This document shows, piece by piece, positions 9,596 through 20,722 of a stretch of 64,000 nucleotides of DNA; the first letter of the stretch is position 1; every line of letters begins with the position of its first letter. Made by a program: the position numbers and the translations under genes. The notes under the pieces were generated by a model. The model saw only the letters and a program-made list of their open reading frames with translations. It was not told the DNA's origin and did not search any database. The DNA lies in the NCBI RefSeq assembly GCF_030758975.1, contig NZ_CP132359.1:696810-760809 (forward strand), read 5' to 3'. The stretch comes from Bosea beijingensis (GTDB taxonomy: Bacteria; Pseudomonadota; Alphaproteobacteria; Rhizobiales; Beijerinckiaceae).

Positions 9596-10570
9596 GTGAG
9601 CATATCCGTCTTCCGCACAGCGCTTCTGCGCTGCCTCCTCGCTTTGTCTCTGCTGGGCGCCGGCCTCGGCATCGCTCAGGCCCAGGACCGCAAGGCCATC
9701 ACCGGCACAACCGTCTCGCTCGTGCCGCTCACCGGCTTCACGTCATCGACAACCTTCGCCGGGCTCGAAAGCGCCAGCACCAAGGCCTCGCTCCTCGTCG
9801 CCGAACTGCCGCCTCAGGCGCATGACCAGCTCGCCCCGATCTTCAAGGATATCGACAAGGCCAAGGCGAACTTCGCTCGCCAGAACATCACCGTCGACGA
9901 CATCGAAACGATCGAGACCGCCGCCGGCCCGGCGCCGCTGATCACCGGCAGCCAGGAAGCGAACGGCACGAGCTACGACAAGTGGATGGTGCTGCTGAAG
10001 GGCGAGAGGACCGTGCTGATCACCGTCCAGTCGCCGGATGGCGCCGATCTCGAACCCGACGATATCGTCGCGATGCTAAAGACGGTCTCGCTCGGAGCCC
10101 CGCCCAGCATGGCCGACAAGCTCAAGGCCCTGCCCTTCACGGTCGCGGCTGCCGAGCCGTTCCGGGTCATCGATACGCTTGGCGGTTCGGGCGTGCTGAT
10201 GACCGCCGGCCCGCTCGACGCCGACCCGTCCGGCACGCAGCCGATCATCGTCGTCGCCTATCAGCTTTCCGCACCGATCCCGACCGACAAGCTCGAAGCC
10301 GGCGCCGAGGCGCTGCTCAAGCAGACCAAGAACCTCGAAACCGCCACGATCACCAAGCGCGAGCGCGTGCCCTTCGCCGGATCGTCCGGCATCCTCCTCT
10401 CGGGCACGGCTACGGATCGCGGCGCCGAGAAGCGCTTCGCGCAATACATGGCAGTCGGAGCCGACGGGCGTTTCGTCAGGCTGATCGCGATCGCGCCGGC
10501 CAGCGCCTATGACGGCGTCAGGGCCGGCATCGAGAAGGTCGCGGCCAGCATCGCTTTCGCCGCGAAGTAG
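9596..10570 (+). CDS. Secreted protein of unknown function
   Basis: About 324 residues. I choose the GTG at 9596 because a signal peptide begins there ('ISVFRTALLRCLLALSLLG', cleavage probably after A-Q-A), with a weak GAGGT ribosome site 10 bases upstream; the ATG at 9521 would add 25 unrelated residues. The mature part contains two similar halves: each has a 'V-x-T-x-x-G-P-x-x-L-I/M-T-A/G' type strand set and a final helix ('KLKALPFTVAA', 'GIEKVAASIAF'). This suggests a duplicated alpha/beta module. No catalytic motif is recognised. It starts 75 bases after tlpA and may be co-transcribed with it. Confidence 0.65.
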   Translation: MSISVFRTALLRCLLALSLLGAGLGIAQAQDRKAITGTTVSLVPLTGFTSSTTFAGLESASTKASLLVAELPPQAHDQLAPIFKDIDKAKANFARQNITVDDIETIETAAGPAPLITGSQEANGTSYDKWMVLLKGERTVLITVQSPDGADLEPDDIVAMLKTVSLGAPPSMADKLKALPFTVAAAEPFRVIDTLGGSGVLMTAGPLDADPSGTQPIIVVAYQLSAPIPTDKLEAGAEALLKQTKNLETATITKRERVPFAGSSGILLSGTATDRGAEKRFAQYMAVGADGRFVRLIAIAPASAYDGVRAGIEKVAASIAFAAK

Positions 10571-10646
10571 CCCGGCACCGCGTCACCCTGTCGCGCTCTC
10601 CGCTCAATCCAATTGGCTGGGGGCGCCGACAAGGGTAAGGCAGGGC

Positions 10647-12377
10647 ATGACCTATACGATCGGCCTTGCCACCACCTTCCACGATCCCGCCATCGCGATC
10701 ATCGGCCCCGATGGCGAGGTTCTCTTCGCGGAAGCGACCGAGCGCTACCTGCAATACAAGCGCGCGCCGAACTGCGAGCCGGATTCGGCACCGCGCATGG
10801 AAGGCCTGCTGAAGCGCTACATCCCCAAGGCAGCCGAGGTCCGCATCGCCACGAGCTGGGGCGAGGATTTCACCGGCTTCCTCGACCAGATGGCCCGCGC
10901 CGGCTCCTTCACGCTCGACGCCCTGCTCAAGCTTTCGCCCGAGCTCAATCGCTCGCTGGTGCCGGAACGGACCGAGCGCGCCCTGATCGCCTCGCTCCAT
11001 CTCGGCCAGCAGCGCGCCGGCATGGGCGTTCTGCTCGGGCTCGACCGCGCCTATGGCAAGGCGAACGTCACCGGCCTCACGCGCTACGGCCACCACCTCA
11101 GCCACGCGGCCTATGCCTGCTGGTCCTCGCCCTTCGACGATGCCGCCTGCCTCGTCGTCGACGGCATGGGCGAGACCGGGGCATCCGCCATCTTCGCGCT
11201 GGAGAACGGCAAGCTCCGCGAAGTGAAGCGCCATCGCGGCCGCGAATCGATCGGCTTCTATTTCGGCCTCGTCACCGACCTCGCCGGCTTCGACCAGGCC
11301 AAGGGCGAGGAATGGAAGATCATGGGGCTCGCACCCTATGGCAAGACCGACCCGGAATTGATGGCGCTGCTGCGCAAGCTCTACTCGATCGACGGCCACA
11401 AGCTCTCCTTCGCCAAGGCTGATGTGGTGCAAGGCGTCGCCGCCGAGATCCTGGCGAAGCGCCCGGCCGACGCCCTCGACCAGGGCTGGGCCGATCTCGC
11501 CCGCTGCGGGCAGGACGTCTTCGCCGAGATGATGGAGGCCCTGCTGGCCGAGGCCGCCGCTCTCGTGCCGAGCGAAAACCTCGTCATGGCCGGCGGCTGC
11601 GCGCTGAACTCCTCGTTCAACGGCAAGATCGCCGGCCGCCACGGTTTCAAGACCGTGTTCGTACCTTCGGCGCCCGCCGATGACGGCAACGCGATCGGTG
11701 CCGCGTGGCTCGCCCACGCCGAGGCCAATCCGGACTGGCGCGCACCCAAGGGACCGCTCACTCCCTATCTCGGCTCGACAGTCTCGACCGAACCCTTCGA
11801 GCGCATGCAGCTCTGGGAGAAGCGGCTGCGCAAGCTTGCTCCCGACGAGATCGCGCCGGTCACCGCCAGGCTCCTGACCGAGGGCAAGCTGATCGGCTGG
11901 GTGCAGGGTCGCGCCGAGTTCGGCCCGCGTGCGCTCGGCAACCGCTCGATCATCGCCGATCCGCGCCCCGCCGACGCCAAGGACATCCTCAACGCCAAGG
12001 TGAAGTACCGCGAGGCCTTCCGGCCCTTCGCGCCCTCGATCCTGGCCGAGCATGCCGCCGACTGGTTCGAGCACTATCAGGACGCGCCCTATATGGAGCG
12101 CACGCTGGTGTGGAAGGAAGCAGTCCGAGACCGCGTTCCGGCTGTCGTTCATGAGGATGCGACGGGGCGCCTCCAGAGTGTCACCGCCGAGCGCAACCCG
12201 CGTTATCACGCGCTGATCTCGGCCTTCCATGATCTGACGGGCGTGCCGGTGATCCTCAACACCTCCTTCAACATCATGGGCAAGCCGATCCTGCACACGG
12301 CGGAGGACGCGATCCTGATGTTCTATACCAGCGGGCTCGACGCGCTGGTGATCGACGACTGGCTGTTGGTGAAGTAA
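10647..12377 (+). CDS. Carbamoyltransferase (NodU/CmcH family)
   Basis: 576-residue cytoplasmic enzyme of the family that transfers a carbamoyl group from carbamoyl phosphate, through an adenylate, to a hydroxyl of a secondary metabolite or nodulation factor. The N-terminal Kae1-like ATPase half shows 'LATTFHDPAIAII', the metal-binding H-x-x-x-H in 'YGHHLSHAAYA', and 'VVDGMGETGA'. The C-terminal half carries 'VQGRAEFGPRALGNRSI' and 'LNTSFNIMGKPI', both diagnostic of the C-terminal carbamoyltransferase domain. The ATG at 10647 follows a TAAGG-type ribosome site; upstream ORF sequence is spurious. No biosynthetic cluster surrounds it, so its acceptor is unknown. Confidence 0.85.
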   Translation: MTYTIGLATTFHDPAIAIIGPDGEVLFAEATERYLQYKRAPNCEPDSAPRMEGLLKRYIPKAAEVRIATSWGEDFTGFLDQMARAGSFTLDALLKLSPELNRSLVPERTERALIASLHLGQQRAGMGVLLGLDRAYGKANVTGLTRYGHHLSHAAYACWSSPFDDAACLVVDGMGETGASAIFALENGKLREVKRHRGRESIGFYFGLVTDLAGFDQAKGEEWKIMGLAPYGKTDPELMALLRKLYSIDGHKLSFAKADVVQGVAAEILAKRPADALDQGWADLARCGQDVFAEMMEALLAEAAALVPSENLVMAGGCALNSSFNGKIAGRHGFKTVFVPSAPADDGNAIGAAWLAHAEANPDWRAPKGPLTPYLGSTVSTEPFERMQLWEKRLRKLAPDEIAPVTARLLTEGKLIGWVQGRAEFGPRALGNRSIIADPRPADAKDILNAKVKYREAFRPFAPSILAEHAADWFEHYQDAPYMERTLVWKEAVRDRVPAVVHEDATGRLQSVTAERNPRYHALISAFHDLTGVPVILNTSFNIMGKPILHTAEDAILMFYTSGLDALVIDDWLLVK

Positions 12378-12483
12378 CGGGCGGCCTATCGATCCGCCGC
12401 GGTGATCGGTCGGATCACGCGAAATCGCTGGTTTCAACCTCGTTTGCGGTCATTGTTCCGGCCTGTCGGAAGGAGACGACGCC

Positions 12484-12732
12484 ATGCTGCAATTGCGCCC
12501 GAACTGCGAATGCTGCGACCGCGACCTGCCGCCGCAATCGCGCGACGCCCTGATCTGCACCTTCGAATGCACGTTTTGCGCCGATTGCGTGGAGACACGC
12601 TTCGCCGGCACCTGCCCGAACTGCGGCGGCGATCTCGTGCGCCGGCCGATCAGGCCGGAGCGGATGCTGGAGAAATACCCGGCCTCGACCGAACGCGTCC
12701 GCAAGCCGCACCCGCAATGCGCGGCGGCTTGA
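12484..12732 (+). CDS. DUF1272 zinc-ribbon protein
   Basis: Small (82 residues) cysteine-rich protein. It has the DUF1272 pattern: 'LRPNCECCDRDLPPQS', then 'CTFECTFCADCVE' and 'CPNCGGDLVRRP', with Cys pairs spaced to hold zinc. A clear ribosome site (AAGGAG) lies eight to nine bases before the ATG. Function of the family is unknown. It is convergent with grxD, 44 bases away. Confidence 0.85.
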   Translation: MLQLRPNCECCDRDLPPQSRDALICTFECTFCADCVETRFAGTCPNCGGDLVRRPIRPERMLEKYPASTERVRKPHPQCAAA

Positions 12733-12776
12733 CGAAAGCGCTCAGGTCAGAAAGCTGATCGGGAAACCGGCGAGCC

Positions 12777-13112
12777 TTAGCTCGCCTGCTTCACCGCGAT
12801 GCCCTTCTCTTCGAAGAGCTGCTGCAATTCGCCGGCCTGGAACATCTCGCGGGTGATGTCGCAACCGCCGACGAACTCGCCCTTGACGTAGAGCTGCGGG
12901 ATCGTCGGCCAGTTCGAGAAGGCCTTGATGCCCTCGCGGATTTCCTGGTCCTCGAGCACGTTCACGCCCTTATAGGGCACGCCGATATAGCCGAGGATCT
13001 GCGCGACCTGGCCGGAGAAGCCGCACATCGGGAATTGCGGCGTGCCCTTCATGAAGAGCACCACGTCGTTGTTCTTCACTTCCGCTTCGATGCGGGCATT
13101 GACGTCGGACAT
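12777..13112 (-). CDS. grxD: Monothiol glutaredoxin, CGFS type
   Basis: 111-residue cytoplasmic Grx4-family protein that carries and delivers [2Fe-2S] clusters. The active site C-G-F-S is at residues 30-33 in '[13 protein letters not shown]'; the downstream '[19 protein letters not shown]' holds the glutathione-binding T-I-P and the G-G-C-D. It is the last gene of purL-bolA-grxD. The adjacent BolA protein is its known [2Fe-2S]-bridging partner, which makes the pairing functionally sensible. Confidence 0.95.
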   Translation of the reverse strand: MSDVNARIEAEVKNNDVVLFMKGTPQFPMCGFSGQVAQILGYIGVPYKGVNVLEDQEIREGIKAFSNWPTIPQLYVKGEFVGGCDITREMFQAGELQQLFEEKGIAVKQAS

Positions 13113-13158
13113 CGTGTCTCTCCTGAAGCGGGTTCAAGGCCCGCCGGATGCTACTGTT

Positions 13159-13395
13159 CTAATCTTGGGGAACGCTGGTCGTCAGCGCAAGGGCGTGCAG
13201 CACGCCGCCCATATTCCCCTGGAGCGCAGCATAGACCATCTGGTGCTGCTGCACCCGGGTCTTGCCCTTGAAGGCGGCCGAGACGACGGTCGCGGCATAG
13301 TGGTCGCCGTCGCCGGCCAGATCCTTGATCTCGATCGCCGCATCCGGCAGCGCCGCCTTGATCATGCGTTCGATCTCGTGGGCATCCATCGCCAT
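13159..13395 (-). CDS. bolA: BolA family protein (IbaG/YrbA-like)
   Basis: 78-residue BolA-fold protein. The conserved 'GDGDHYAATVVSAAFKGKTRVQQHQMVYAAL' region gives the class II K homology-like fold, and the His in 'RVQQHQMVY' is the residue that normally ligates a shared [2Fe-2S] cluster with a CGFS glutaredoxin. That partner is encoded 46 bases downstream. It starts 12 bases after the purL stop, so it is translated from the same message. I call it the acid-stress IbaG/BolA2-like branch rather than classical BolA because of its short length. Confidence 0.9.
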   Translation of the reverse strand: MAMDAHEIERMIKAALPDAAIEIKDLAGDGDHYAATVVSAAFKGKTRVQQHQMVYAALQGNMGGVLHALALTTSVPQD

Positions 13396-13407
13396 GGGTC
13401 GAACTCC

Positions 13408-15618
<2,211 letters not shown>

Positions 15619-15713
15619 GGGCTCAGGGTTCCTGGCGGGTCCGGCGATAGGGGTTGGCAGGGGCATAGCCTGCCTCGGCCCGCGAGACAACATTCCCGGT
15701 GCGGACGGCGCTT

Positions 15714-16151
15714 TCAGCGCTGGATGGCGGCAAGCGCAGCCCTGAGCGGCGGCGGGATCGGCACGGGCTTCTGGCTCGCCCGCTCGACATAGACGTGGGT
15801 GAAGCGCCCTTGCGCCGCCGCTTGATCGCCACCCTGCCGGAAGATGCCGATGCGATAGGTCACCGAGCTGTTGCCGAGCCGCTCGACGGCGATCCCGGCC
15901 TCCACGGTCTCGGGGAAGGCGACGCTCTCGAAATAGGTGCAGCCGGTCTCGGCCACGAGCCCGACTATGTCGCTGCCGGAAAGGTCGAGGAAGCCGTTCT
16001 CGATCAGCCAGGCATTCACCGCGGTGTCGAACCAGCCATAATAGACCACGTTGTTGACGTGGCCGAAGGCGTCGTTGTCATGCCAGCGCGTCGGAATGGC
16101 GCGGAAGGCGCGGAAATCGGCGCGGGTCAGGCGGGGCTGGCGTTCGCTCAT
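15714..16151 (-). CDS. Acyl-CoA thioesterase, 4HBT hotdog fold
   Basis: 145-residue hotdog-fold thioesterase. The active-site segment is '[20 protein letters not shown]', with the Asp that is catalytic in 4-hydroxybenzoyl-CoA thioesterase-type enzymes and the 'HVNN' that follows it. It hydrolyses an acyl- or aroyl-CoA; the substrate cannot be deduced. Its ATG overlaps the stop of the upstream methyltransferase by four bases, so the two are translationally coupled. Confidence 0.82.
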   Translation of the reverse strand: MSERQPRLTRADFRAFRAIPTRWHDNDAFGHVNNVVYYGWFDTAVNAWLIENGFLDLSGSDIVGLVAETGCTYFESVAFPETVEAGIAVERLGNSSVTYRIGIFRQGGDQAAAQGRFTHVYVERASQKPVPIPPPLRAALAAIQR

Positions 16152-17035
16152 TCCACACCTCCCGGCTTCTCGCCCGCCTTGATCTCCGGCACGCCGAGCG
16201 CATCGGCCAGCCGCGTTTTGGCCGAGCCCGGCTTCAATGGTTTCTGCTGGCTCTCATGCGGCGCCCAACCGGAGACCCAGACGAATTCGAACGTCGCCGG
16301 CAGGCGCCCGTCCGGATCGGCAAAACGTTCGGCATAGAGCGAAGCCGCGCGCAGCAGCGTCTCGCGCCGCGATGGCGTCTTGCGCCGGGCGACGAGCGTG
16401 TTGGCCCAGCCCATGGCGCGCAGGTCGCGGAACAGCCCGAAGGCGTCGCGATAGCGCACCGTCACGATCTCACTGTCGATGACCGGCAATGCGAAACCGG
16501 CGCGCTGCAGGAGCCCGCCGAGATCGCGCAGGTCGGCGAAGGGCGCGACGCGCGGGCTGACCCCGCCCGTCGTCTCGCTCTCGGCTTCGAGCAAGGCCTG
16601 CCTAATCTCCTGCAAGGTGCGCCCGCCGAGCAGACAGCCCATGAACAGCCCGTCGGGCTTCAGCGCCCGCTTGATCTGGATGAAGGCGCCAGGCAGGTCG
16701 TTGACCCCGTGCAGCGCCAGCAGCGAAACGGCGAGATCGAGCGAACCAGCAGCGAAAGGCAGGCTCTCAAGATCGCCGACGAGATCGGCCTGACCGCCCC
16801 TGGCTTCGGCCATGCGCAGGACACGACCAGCCTTGCCGGCGAGAATGGGGGCGAGGACCGGCAGCGGGGTGCCGAGGTCGGCCGCGACCGCGAATTCACG
16901 CAGCACCGCGCCAAGCCGATCCTCCAGATCCCCGGCCGCACGTTGCAGCAGGAAATCCGGATAGTCGCCGGCCAGCGCGCGCCTCAGCCGCGAACGGCCG
17001 AGTGCCCGGTCGAAGACAAGACTCTGGTCACTCAA
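16148..17035 (-). CDS. SAM-dependent methyltransferase, BioC/NDUFAF5-like
   Basis: 295-residue class I methyltransferase-like protein. It opens with 'VFDRALGRSRLRRAL', typical of the alphaproteobacterial relatives of the mitochondrial complex I factor NDUFAF5. The SAM-domain middle part has 'GDLESLPFAAGSLDLAVSLL' (post-II region) and 'LKPDGLFMGCLLGG' (motif III). The glycine-rich motif I is weak here, which is also seen in NDUFAF5-type proteins, whose human member hydroxylates rather than methylates. A BioC role in biotin synthesis is the alternative but no bio genes are nearby. It is coupled to the thioesterase downstream. Confidence 0.7.
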   Translation of the reverse strand: MSDQSLVFDRALGRSRLRRALAGDYPDFLLQRAAGDLEDRLGAVLREFAVAADLGTPLPVLAPILAGKAGRVLRMAEARGGQADLVGDLESLPFAAGSLDLAVSLLALHGVNDLPGAFIQIKRALKPDGLFMGCLLGGRTLQEIRQALLEAESETTGGVSPRVAPFADLRDLGGLLQRAGFALPVIDSEIVTVRYRDAFGLFRDLRAMGWANTLVARRKTPSRRETLLRAASLYAERFADPDGRLPATFEFVWVSGWAPHESQQKPLKPGSAKTRLADALGVPEIKAGEKPGGVE

Positions 17036-17138
17036 CTTTGCACCGTCAGCAAGACGTAAGCCCTCACCCTTCGAGGTGCCATTCCTATTCGGAACAGCTC
17101 CTCAGGACGAGGGCTGAGTTGAACGAGCCGTGTGCCGC

Positions 17139-18017
17139 TCAGCGGTCGAGCAGCTTCTCGATTTCAGCGCGCAACTGCGGGCCGAGGTCGCCGCGATCGA
17201 GCGCATAGGCGATATTCGCCGTGAGGAAGCCGATCTTCGAGCCGGTATCGTAAATCTCGCCGTCGAAACGCACGGCATGGAACGCTTCCTGCCGCGACAG
17301 CGCGATCATCGAATCGGTCAACTGGATCTCGCCGCCTGCGCCCTTCTCCTGATTGGCGAGCAGGTTGAAGATCGTGGGCTGCAAGATGTAACGGCCGGTG
17401 ATGTGGAGATTGGACGGGGCCGTGCCCTTCGGCGGCTTCTCGACCATGCCGGTGATCTTCGAGACCTTGGCCTTGGCGTCCTGGACACCGACGATGCCAT
17501 ATTGATGGGTCTGGTCGTCCGGCACGGGGGCGACGGCGATATGGTTGCCGCCATGCTGGTCATAGGCCTCGATCATCTCGGCGAGGCAGCCTTTGCCGGC
17601 GCTGTAATGCAGCATGTCGGGCAGCAGCAGCGCGAAGGGCTCGTCACCGACGATCTCGCGCGCGCACCAGACGGCATGGCCGAGGCCGAGCGGCGCCTGC
17701 TGGCGGGTGAAGCTGGTCGCGCCGGCGGCCGGCAGGTCGTGCTTCAGCGCCTCCAGTTCCTTCGTCTTGTTGCGCTTGGCCAACGTGTCGTCGAGCTCGT
17801 AGGCCATGTCGAAATGGTCCTCGATCACTGCCTTGTTGCGGCCGGTGACGAAGATGAAATGCTCGATGCCGGCGGCGCGCGCCTCGTCCACGACATGCTG
17901 CACGACCGGACGGTCGACGATGGTGAGCATCTCCTTCGGGATCGCCTTGGTGGCGGGCAGGAAGCGGGTGCCAAGACCAGCGACGGGAAGAACGGCCTTG
18001 CGGATGCGTTTCGTCAT
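17139..18017 (-). CDS. galU: UTP-glucose-1-phosphate uridylyltransferase
   Basis: 292-residue cytoplasmic nucleotidyltransferase making UDP-glucose from UTP and glucose-1-phosphate for envelope polysaccharides. The start at 18017 (MTKRIRKAVLPVAG) gives the normal length. Visible motifs are the nucleotide-binding 'AGLGTRFLPATKAIPKEM', 'IFVTGRNKAVIEDHFD', 'PLGLGHAVWCAR' and 'ALLLPDML' (the D of the metal site), and 'EKPPKGTAPSNL'. It is divergent from galE with 169 bases between them, so UDP-glucose synthesis and its epimerisation are encoded side by side. Confidence 0.95.
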   Translation of the reverse strand: MTKRIRKAVLPVAGLGTRFLPATKAIPKEMLTIVDRPVVQHVVDEARAAGIEHFIFVTGRNKAVIEDHFDMAYELDDTLAKRNKTKELEALKHDLPAAGATSFTRQQAPLGLGHAVWCAREIVGDEPFALLLPDMLHYSAGKGCLAEMIEAYDQHGGNHIAVAPVPDDQTHQYGIVGVQDAKAKVSKITGMVEKPPKGTAPSNLHITGRYILQPTIFNLLANQEKGAGGEIQLTDSMIALSRQEAFHAVRFDGEIYDTGSKIGFLTANIAYALDRGDLGPQLRAEIEKLLDR

Positions 18018-18186
18018 GAAAAATCCATTGGGCGCAATAGCCTTGCCGAAGCCAGGCAGTGATGGGAACGGCCGCACAACTGTCATGGTTGGCGGCCATC
18101 AGGCGGTATTAGCTGACAGGCCTTGAGAAGCCGTCAACGGTTTTTCGATAGATCCGGTTCCTGACGAAGATGAGGCGAGAGAGACG

Positions 18187-19179
18187 ATGGCGGTATTGGT
18201 TTCCGGCGGCGCCGGCTACATCGGCAGCCACATGGTTCTGGAATTGCTGGATCGCGGCGAGAAGGTCGTGGTGCTCGACAATCTCTCGACCGGCTTCTGG
18301 TGGGCGGTGCCGCCCGAGGCGATCTTCGTCCAGGGCGATATCGGCAACCAGGAACTCGTCGAGGGCCTGATCGGCGAATATGAGATCACCGAGATCGCGC
18401 ATTTCGCCGCCAGGATCGTGGTTCCGGAATCCGTTTCCGACCCTCTGGGCTATTATTTCAACAATACCGTGAAGACCCGCGGGCTGATCGAGAGCGCCGC
18501 CCGCAAGGGCGTGAAGCACGTGATCTTCTCCTCCACAGCCGCCGTCTATGGCGAGCCGCCGGTCTCGCCTGTGCCGGAAGAGATCGCGCTGAACCCGATC
18601 AACCCCTATGGCCGCTCGAAATTGATGAGCGAGTGGATGCTGCAGGACGCGGCCAAGGCCCATGGCTTCTCCTACGTGGCGCTGCGCTATTTCAACGTCG
18701 CCGGCGCCGATCCGAAGGGCCGCTCCGGCCAGTCCTCGCCGAACGCGACCCATCTCATCAAGGTCGCGAGCCAGGCGGCGCTCGGCCAGCGCGACGGCCT
18801 CACCGTCTTCGGCACCGACTATGCGACGCCGGACGGCACCTGCGTGCGCGACTATATCCACGTCACCGATCTCGCCCGCGCGCATCTGGCTGCGCTCGAC
18901 CATCTGCGCGGCGGCGGAGAGAGCCTCACGCTGAACTGCGGCTATGGCCGCGGTTATTCGGTGAAGGAGGTCGTCGAGGTCGTGAAGAAGGTATCCGGCG
19001 TCGATTTCCCGGTGACGCTGGCGGAACGCAGGGCCGGCGACCCGGCCTCGCTGATCGCCCGGGCCGACCGCATCCGCGCCGAACTGGGCTGGCAGCCGGA
19101 GCATGACGATCTCGACGAGATCGTCGGCCAGGCGCTCGCCTGGGAAGAGAAGCTCAGGATGAAGAACGCCTCGGCCTGA
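18187..19179 (+). CDS. galE: UDP-glucose 4-epimerase
   Basis: 330-residue extended SDR enzyme interconverting UDP-glucose and UDP-galactose with bound NAD. The Rossmann motif 'GGAGYIGSH' is at residues 7-15, Ser/Thr in 'FSSTAAVYGEP', and the catalytic pair Tyr141-x-x-x-Lys145 in 'NPYGRSKLMSEW'. 'RYFNVAGAD' and 'GTCVRDYIHVTDLA' complete the GalE pattern. A GAGAGAGA-type ribosome site lies just upstream. Its role here is most likely precursor supply for surface polysaccharide, given galU next door. Confidence 0.94.
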   Translation: MAVLVSGGAGYIGSHMVLELLDRGEKVVVLDNLSTGFWWAVPPEAIFVQGDIGNQELVEGLIGEYEITEIAHFAARIVVPESVSDPLGYYFNNTVKTRGLIESAARKGVKHVIFSSTAAVYGEPPVSPVPEEIALNPINPYGRSKLMSEWMLQDAAKAHGFSYVALRYFNVAGADPKGRSGQSSPNATHLIKVASQAALGQRDGLTVFGTDYATPDGTCVRDYIHVTDLARAHLAALDHLRGGGESLTLNCGYGRGYSVKEVVEVVKKVSGVDFPVTLAERRAGDPASLIARADRIRAELGWQPEHDDLDEIVGQALAWEEKLRMKNASA

Positions 19180-19343
19180 GATTCACGCCGCTTGCCTCGC
19201 GCAGGCAGCACCACCCTCTTTGACGGAGTGTGAATTCAGCCCGCCAATGTGAACCTTACCGAGGCTCGCGACGATAAACGAGGTACAGTTCGCTCAGATC
19301 GCTCCCCGCTTTTCGGAGTCGACGCCAAAACCAGAGGCGCGTC

Positions 19344-19835
19344 ATGAAAGCAGCAGAGATCAATCGCTATCTGATCCGATTTGGCTATCTCGACGGCTTC
19401 GAAAAGCTTCTGCGCTCAAAAGCCATCCACCCGTCTCCCGCAAAGATCGGCCAGATCCGGGCCAGGCTCTTCAAGCTCCTGCTGTGGAAGATCACGCAGG
19501 GGAAGAAGGAGATCAATCGTCTCCAGACCGCCATCGACCAGTTGGAGATGGCCTGCCGCGGCGGCCTGGATGCCAAGCGGATGGAAAACAACGCCGCTTA
19601 TTCGGCCGTCGTCGACCGGCTCGTCTCGCCGCTTCAGGATTTCGACGGCTGGGTGATCAGCCTCTTCGAAACGGACATGGCGCTCCTGTCGAACATTCAC
19701 AATCCCACGACTGCGGACAACCGGATCGACTCGCTTTCGGGCTCGTTCAATGCTTTGTGGCGGCAAAGAATGGCGGATGAGGACGGCCTTGTGAGCCATC
19801 CGGACCTGTTCGATCTGTCCATTCACATTGACTAG
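19344..19835 (+). CDS. Hypothetical protein
   Basis: 163-residue, mostly helical soluble protein with no motif I recognise. The N-terminal half is basic (many Lys/Arg, 'FKLLLWKITQGKKEINRLQ') and the middle has a heptad-like pattern ('INRLQTAIDQLEMACRG'), so a short coiled coil is possible. No signal peptide or membrane span. It stands alone between galE and a REP-like palindrome, with its own 164-base upstream space. Base usage resembles the surrounding core genes less strictly (more A/T at third positions). Confidence 0.6.
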   Translation: MKAAEINRYLIRFGYLDGFEKLLRSKAIHPSPAKIGQIRARLFKLLLWKITQGKKEINRLQTAIDQLEMACRGGLDAKRMENNAAYSAVVDRLVSPLQDFDGWVISLFETDMALLSNIHNPTTADNRIDSLSGSFNALWRQRMADEDGLVSHPDLFDLSIHID

Positions 19836-19877
19836 CGCCCATGCGCGGTTACGAGGCAGCCCCGATCAGGCGACCTC

Positions 19878-19921
19878 TGTCATTCCGGGGGCCGCGCCTG
19901 CGGCATGCCCTCGGAATGACA
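19878..19921. repeat. REP-like palindrome, copy 2
   Basis: Arms tgtcattccgggg and tcggaatgaca flank gccgcgcctgcggcatgccc. It lies in the short gap between the convergent ends of the hypothetical gene and the Rnk-like gene, where it could also form a transcript-end hairpin. Confidence 0.8.
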
Positions 19922-19929
19922 GGAGGGAG

Positions 19930-20340
19930 TCAGGACGCGGCCTGCTCCTGCGCCGGCTCGCGAACCTCCAGCACGGTCAGGCGCTTCACGTCGCCCGAGC
20001 GCGTCGTCCAGTCGATCGATCGCTCGGCCGCCATACCGATCAACGCGACGCCGATCGGCGTCATCACCGAGATGCGGTTCTTCTCGATATCGGCATGCTC
20101 AGGCCATACCAACGTGACGGCGGTCTCCCGCTTGGTGCTCTCGTCGCGATAGACGATCTGGCTGCCGATCCGGGCATGGTCATGCGAGACGCGGCCCTCC
20201 GGCAGGATGCGGGCGCGATCGAGCTCATGGGTCAGCTCGGCAGCGAGGTCGGGCATGGTATGGGCCGCGCCGGCCGCGATGCGGCTCAGCATGGCATGGT
20301 CCGCGGCCGTGACGGTGATGGCGGGACGCTTGGTGGACAT
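19930..20340 (-). CDS. rnk: Nucleoside diphosphate kinase regulator / GreA-GreB family protein
   Basis: 136-residue Rnk-type protein: a short N-terminal helical part and a C-terminal GreA/GreB FKBP-like domain. The C-terminal domain shows 'GSQIVYRDE', 'VTLVWPEHADIEKNRISVMTPIG' and 'ALIGMAAERSIDW', the pattern that contacts RNA polymerase near the secondary channel. It lacks the long coiled coil of GreA, so transcript cleavage is not expected. I start at the ATG at 20340 (MSTKRPAITV); 20 residues upstream in the frame are unrelated. Confidence 0.82.
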   Translation of the reverse strand: MSTKRPAITVTAADHAMLSRIAAGAAHTMPDLAAELTHELDRARILPEGRVSHDHARIGSQIVYRDESTKRETAVTLVWPEHADIEKNRISVMTPIGVALIGMAAERSIDWTTRSGDVKRLTVLEVREPAQEQAAS

Positions 20341-20722
20341 CAGGACAGGTCTTTCATCGAAAAGGCGAGCGCCCGCCGGCGGACGAAAACCGCACGGCAT
20401 CCAAAGGTCGAACTCGCAGGGAAACTGGGAAGAGGAAGCGCCCCCGAACCGGAGGCGCCAAGCGCGACAGGCCCGGGGCTAGAAGCCCGCGATGAGGTTG
20501 CCCGAGCGGTGCAGGCCGCGGCGGAAGGGGGACGCGCTGTTCATCCGCCGAGAGTCTGACAATCACCGAGGCTTGTCAAATCACGAACACGTCTCATTGC
20601 CAGCCGCGCCTTAGTGTCGCTGACAGGTCCGGACGCCACCCCACTGGCGCTCCCTTAACCCTTGGTTAATCTTGTTCGGGCGCTGTGAAGATGTTTCCAT
20701 CCAGCATTCGCCGGGAGTGTCC
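20341..20722. other. Intergenic region between rnk-like and mltB-like genes
   Basis: 382 bases separating divergent starts. The right part, nearest the transglycosylase, is AT-richer and carries a CtrA-type box at 20655-20669. I see no gene in it. Confidence 0.6.
20655..20669 (+). promoter_or_regulatory. CtrA-type binding site (TTAA-N7-TTAA)
   Basis: ttaacccttggttaa fits the full CtrA box TTAA-N7-TTAA of alphaproteobacteria and is itself palindromic. It sits 54 bases before the lytic transglycosylase start, a place suited to promoter control. CtrA is known to drive envelope and division genes in this class; binding here is inferred. Confidence 0.5.
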
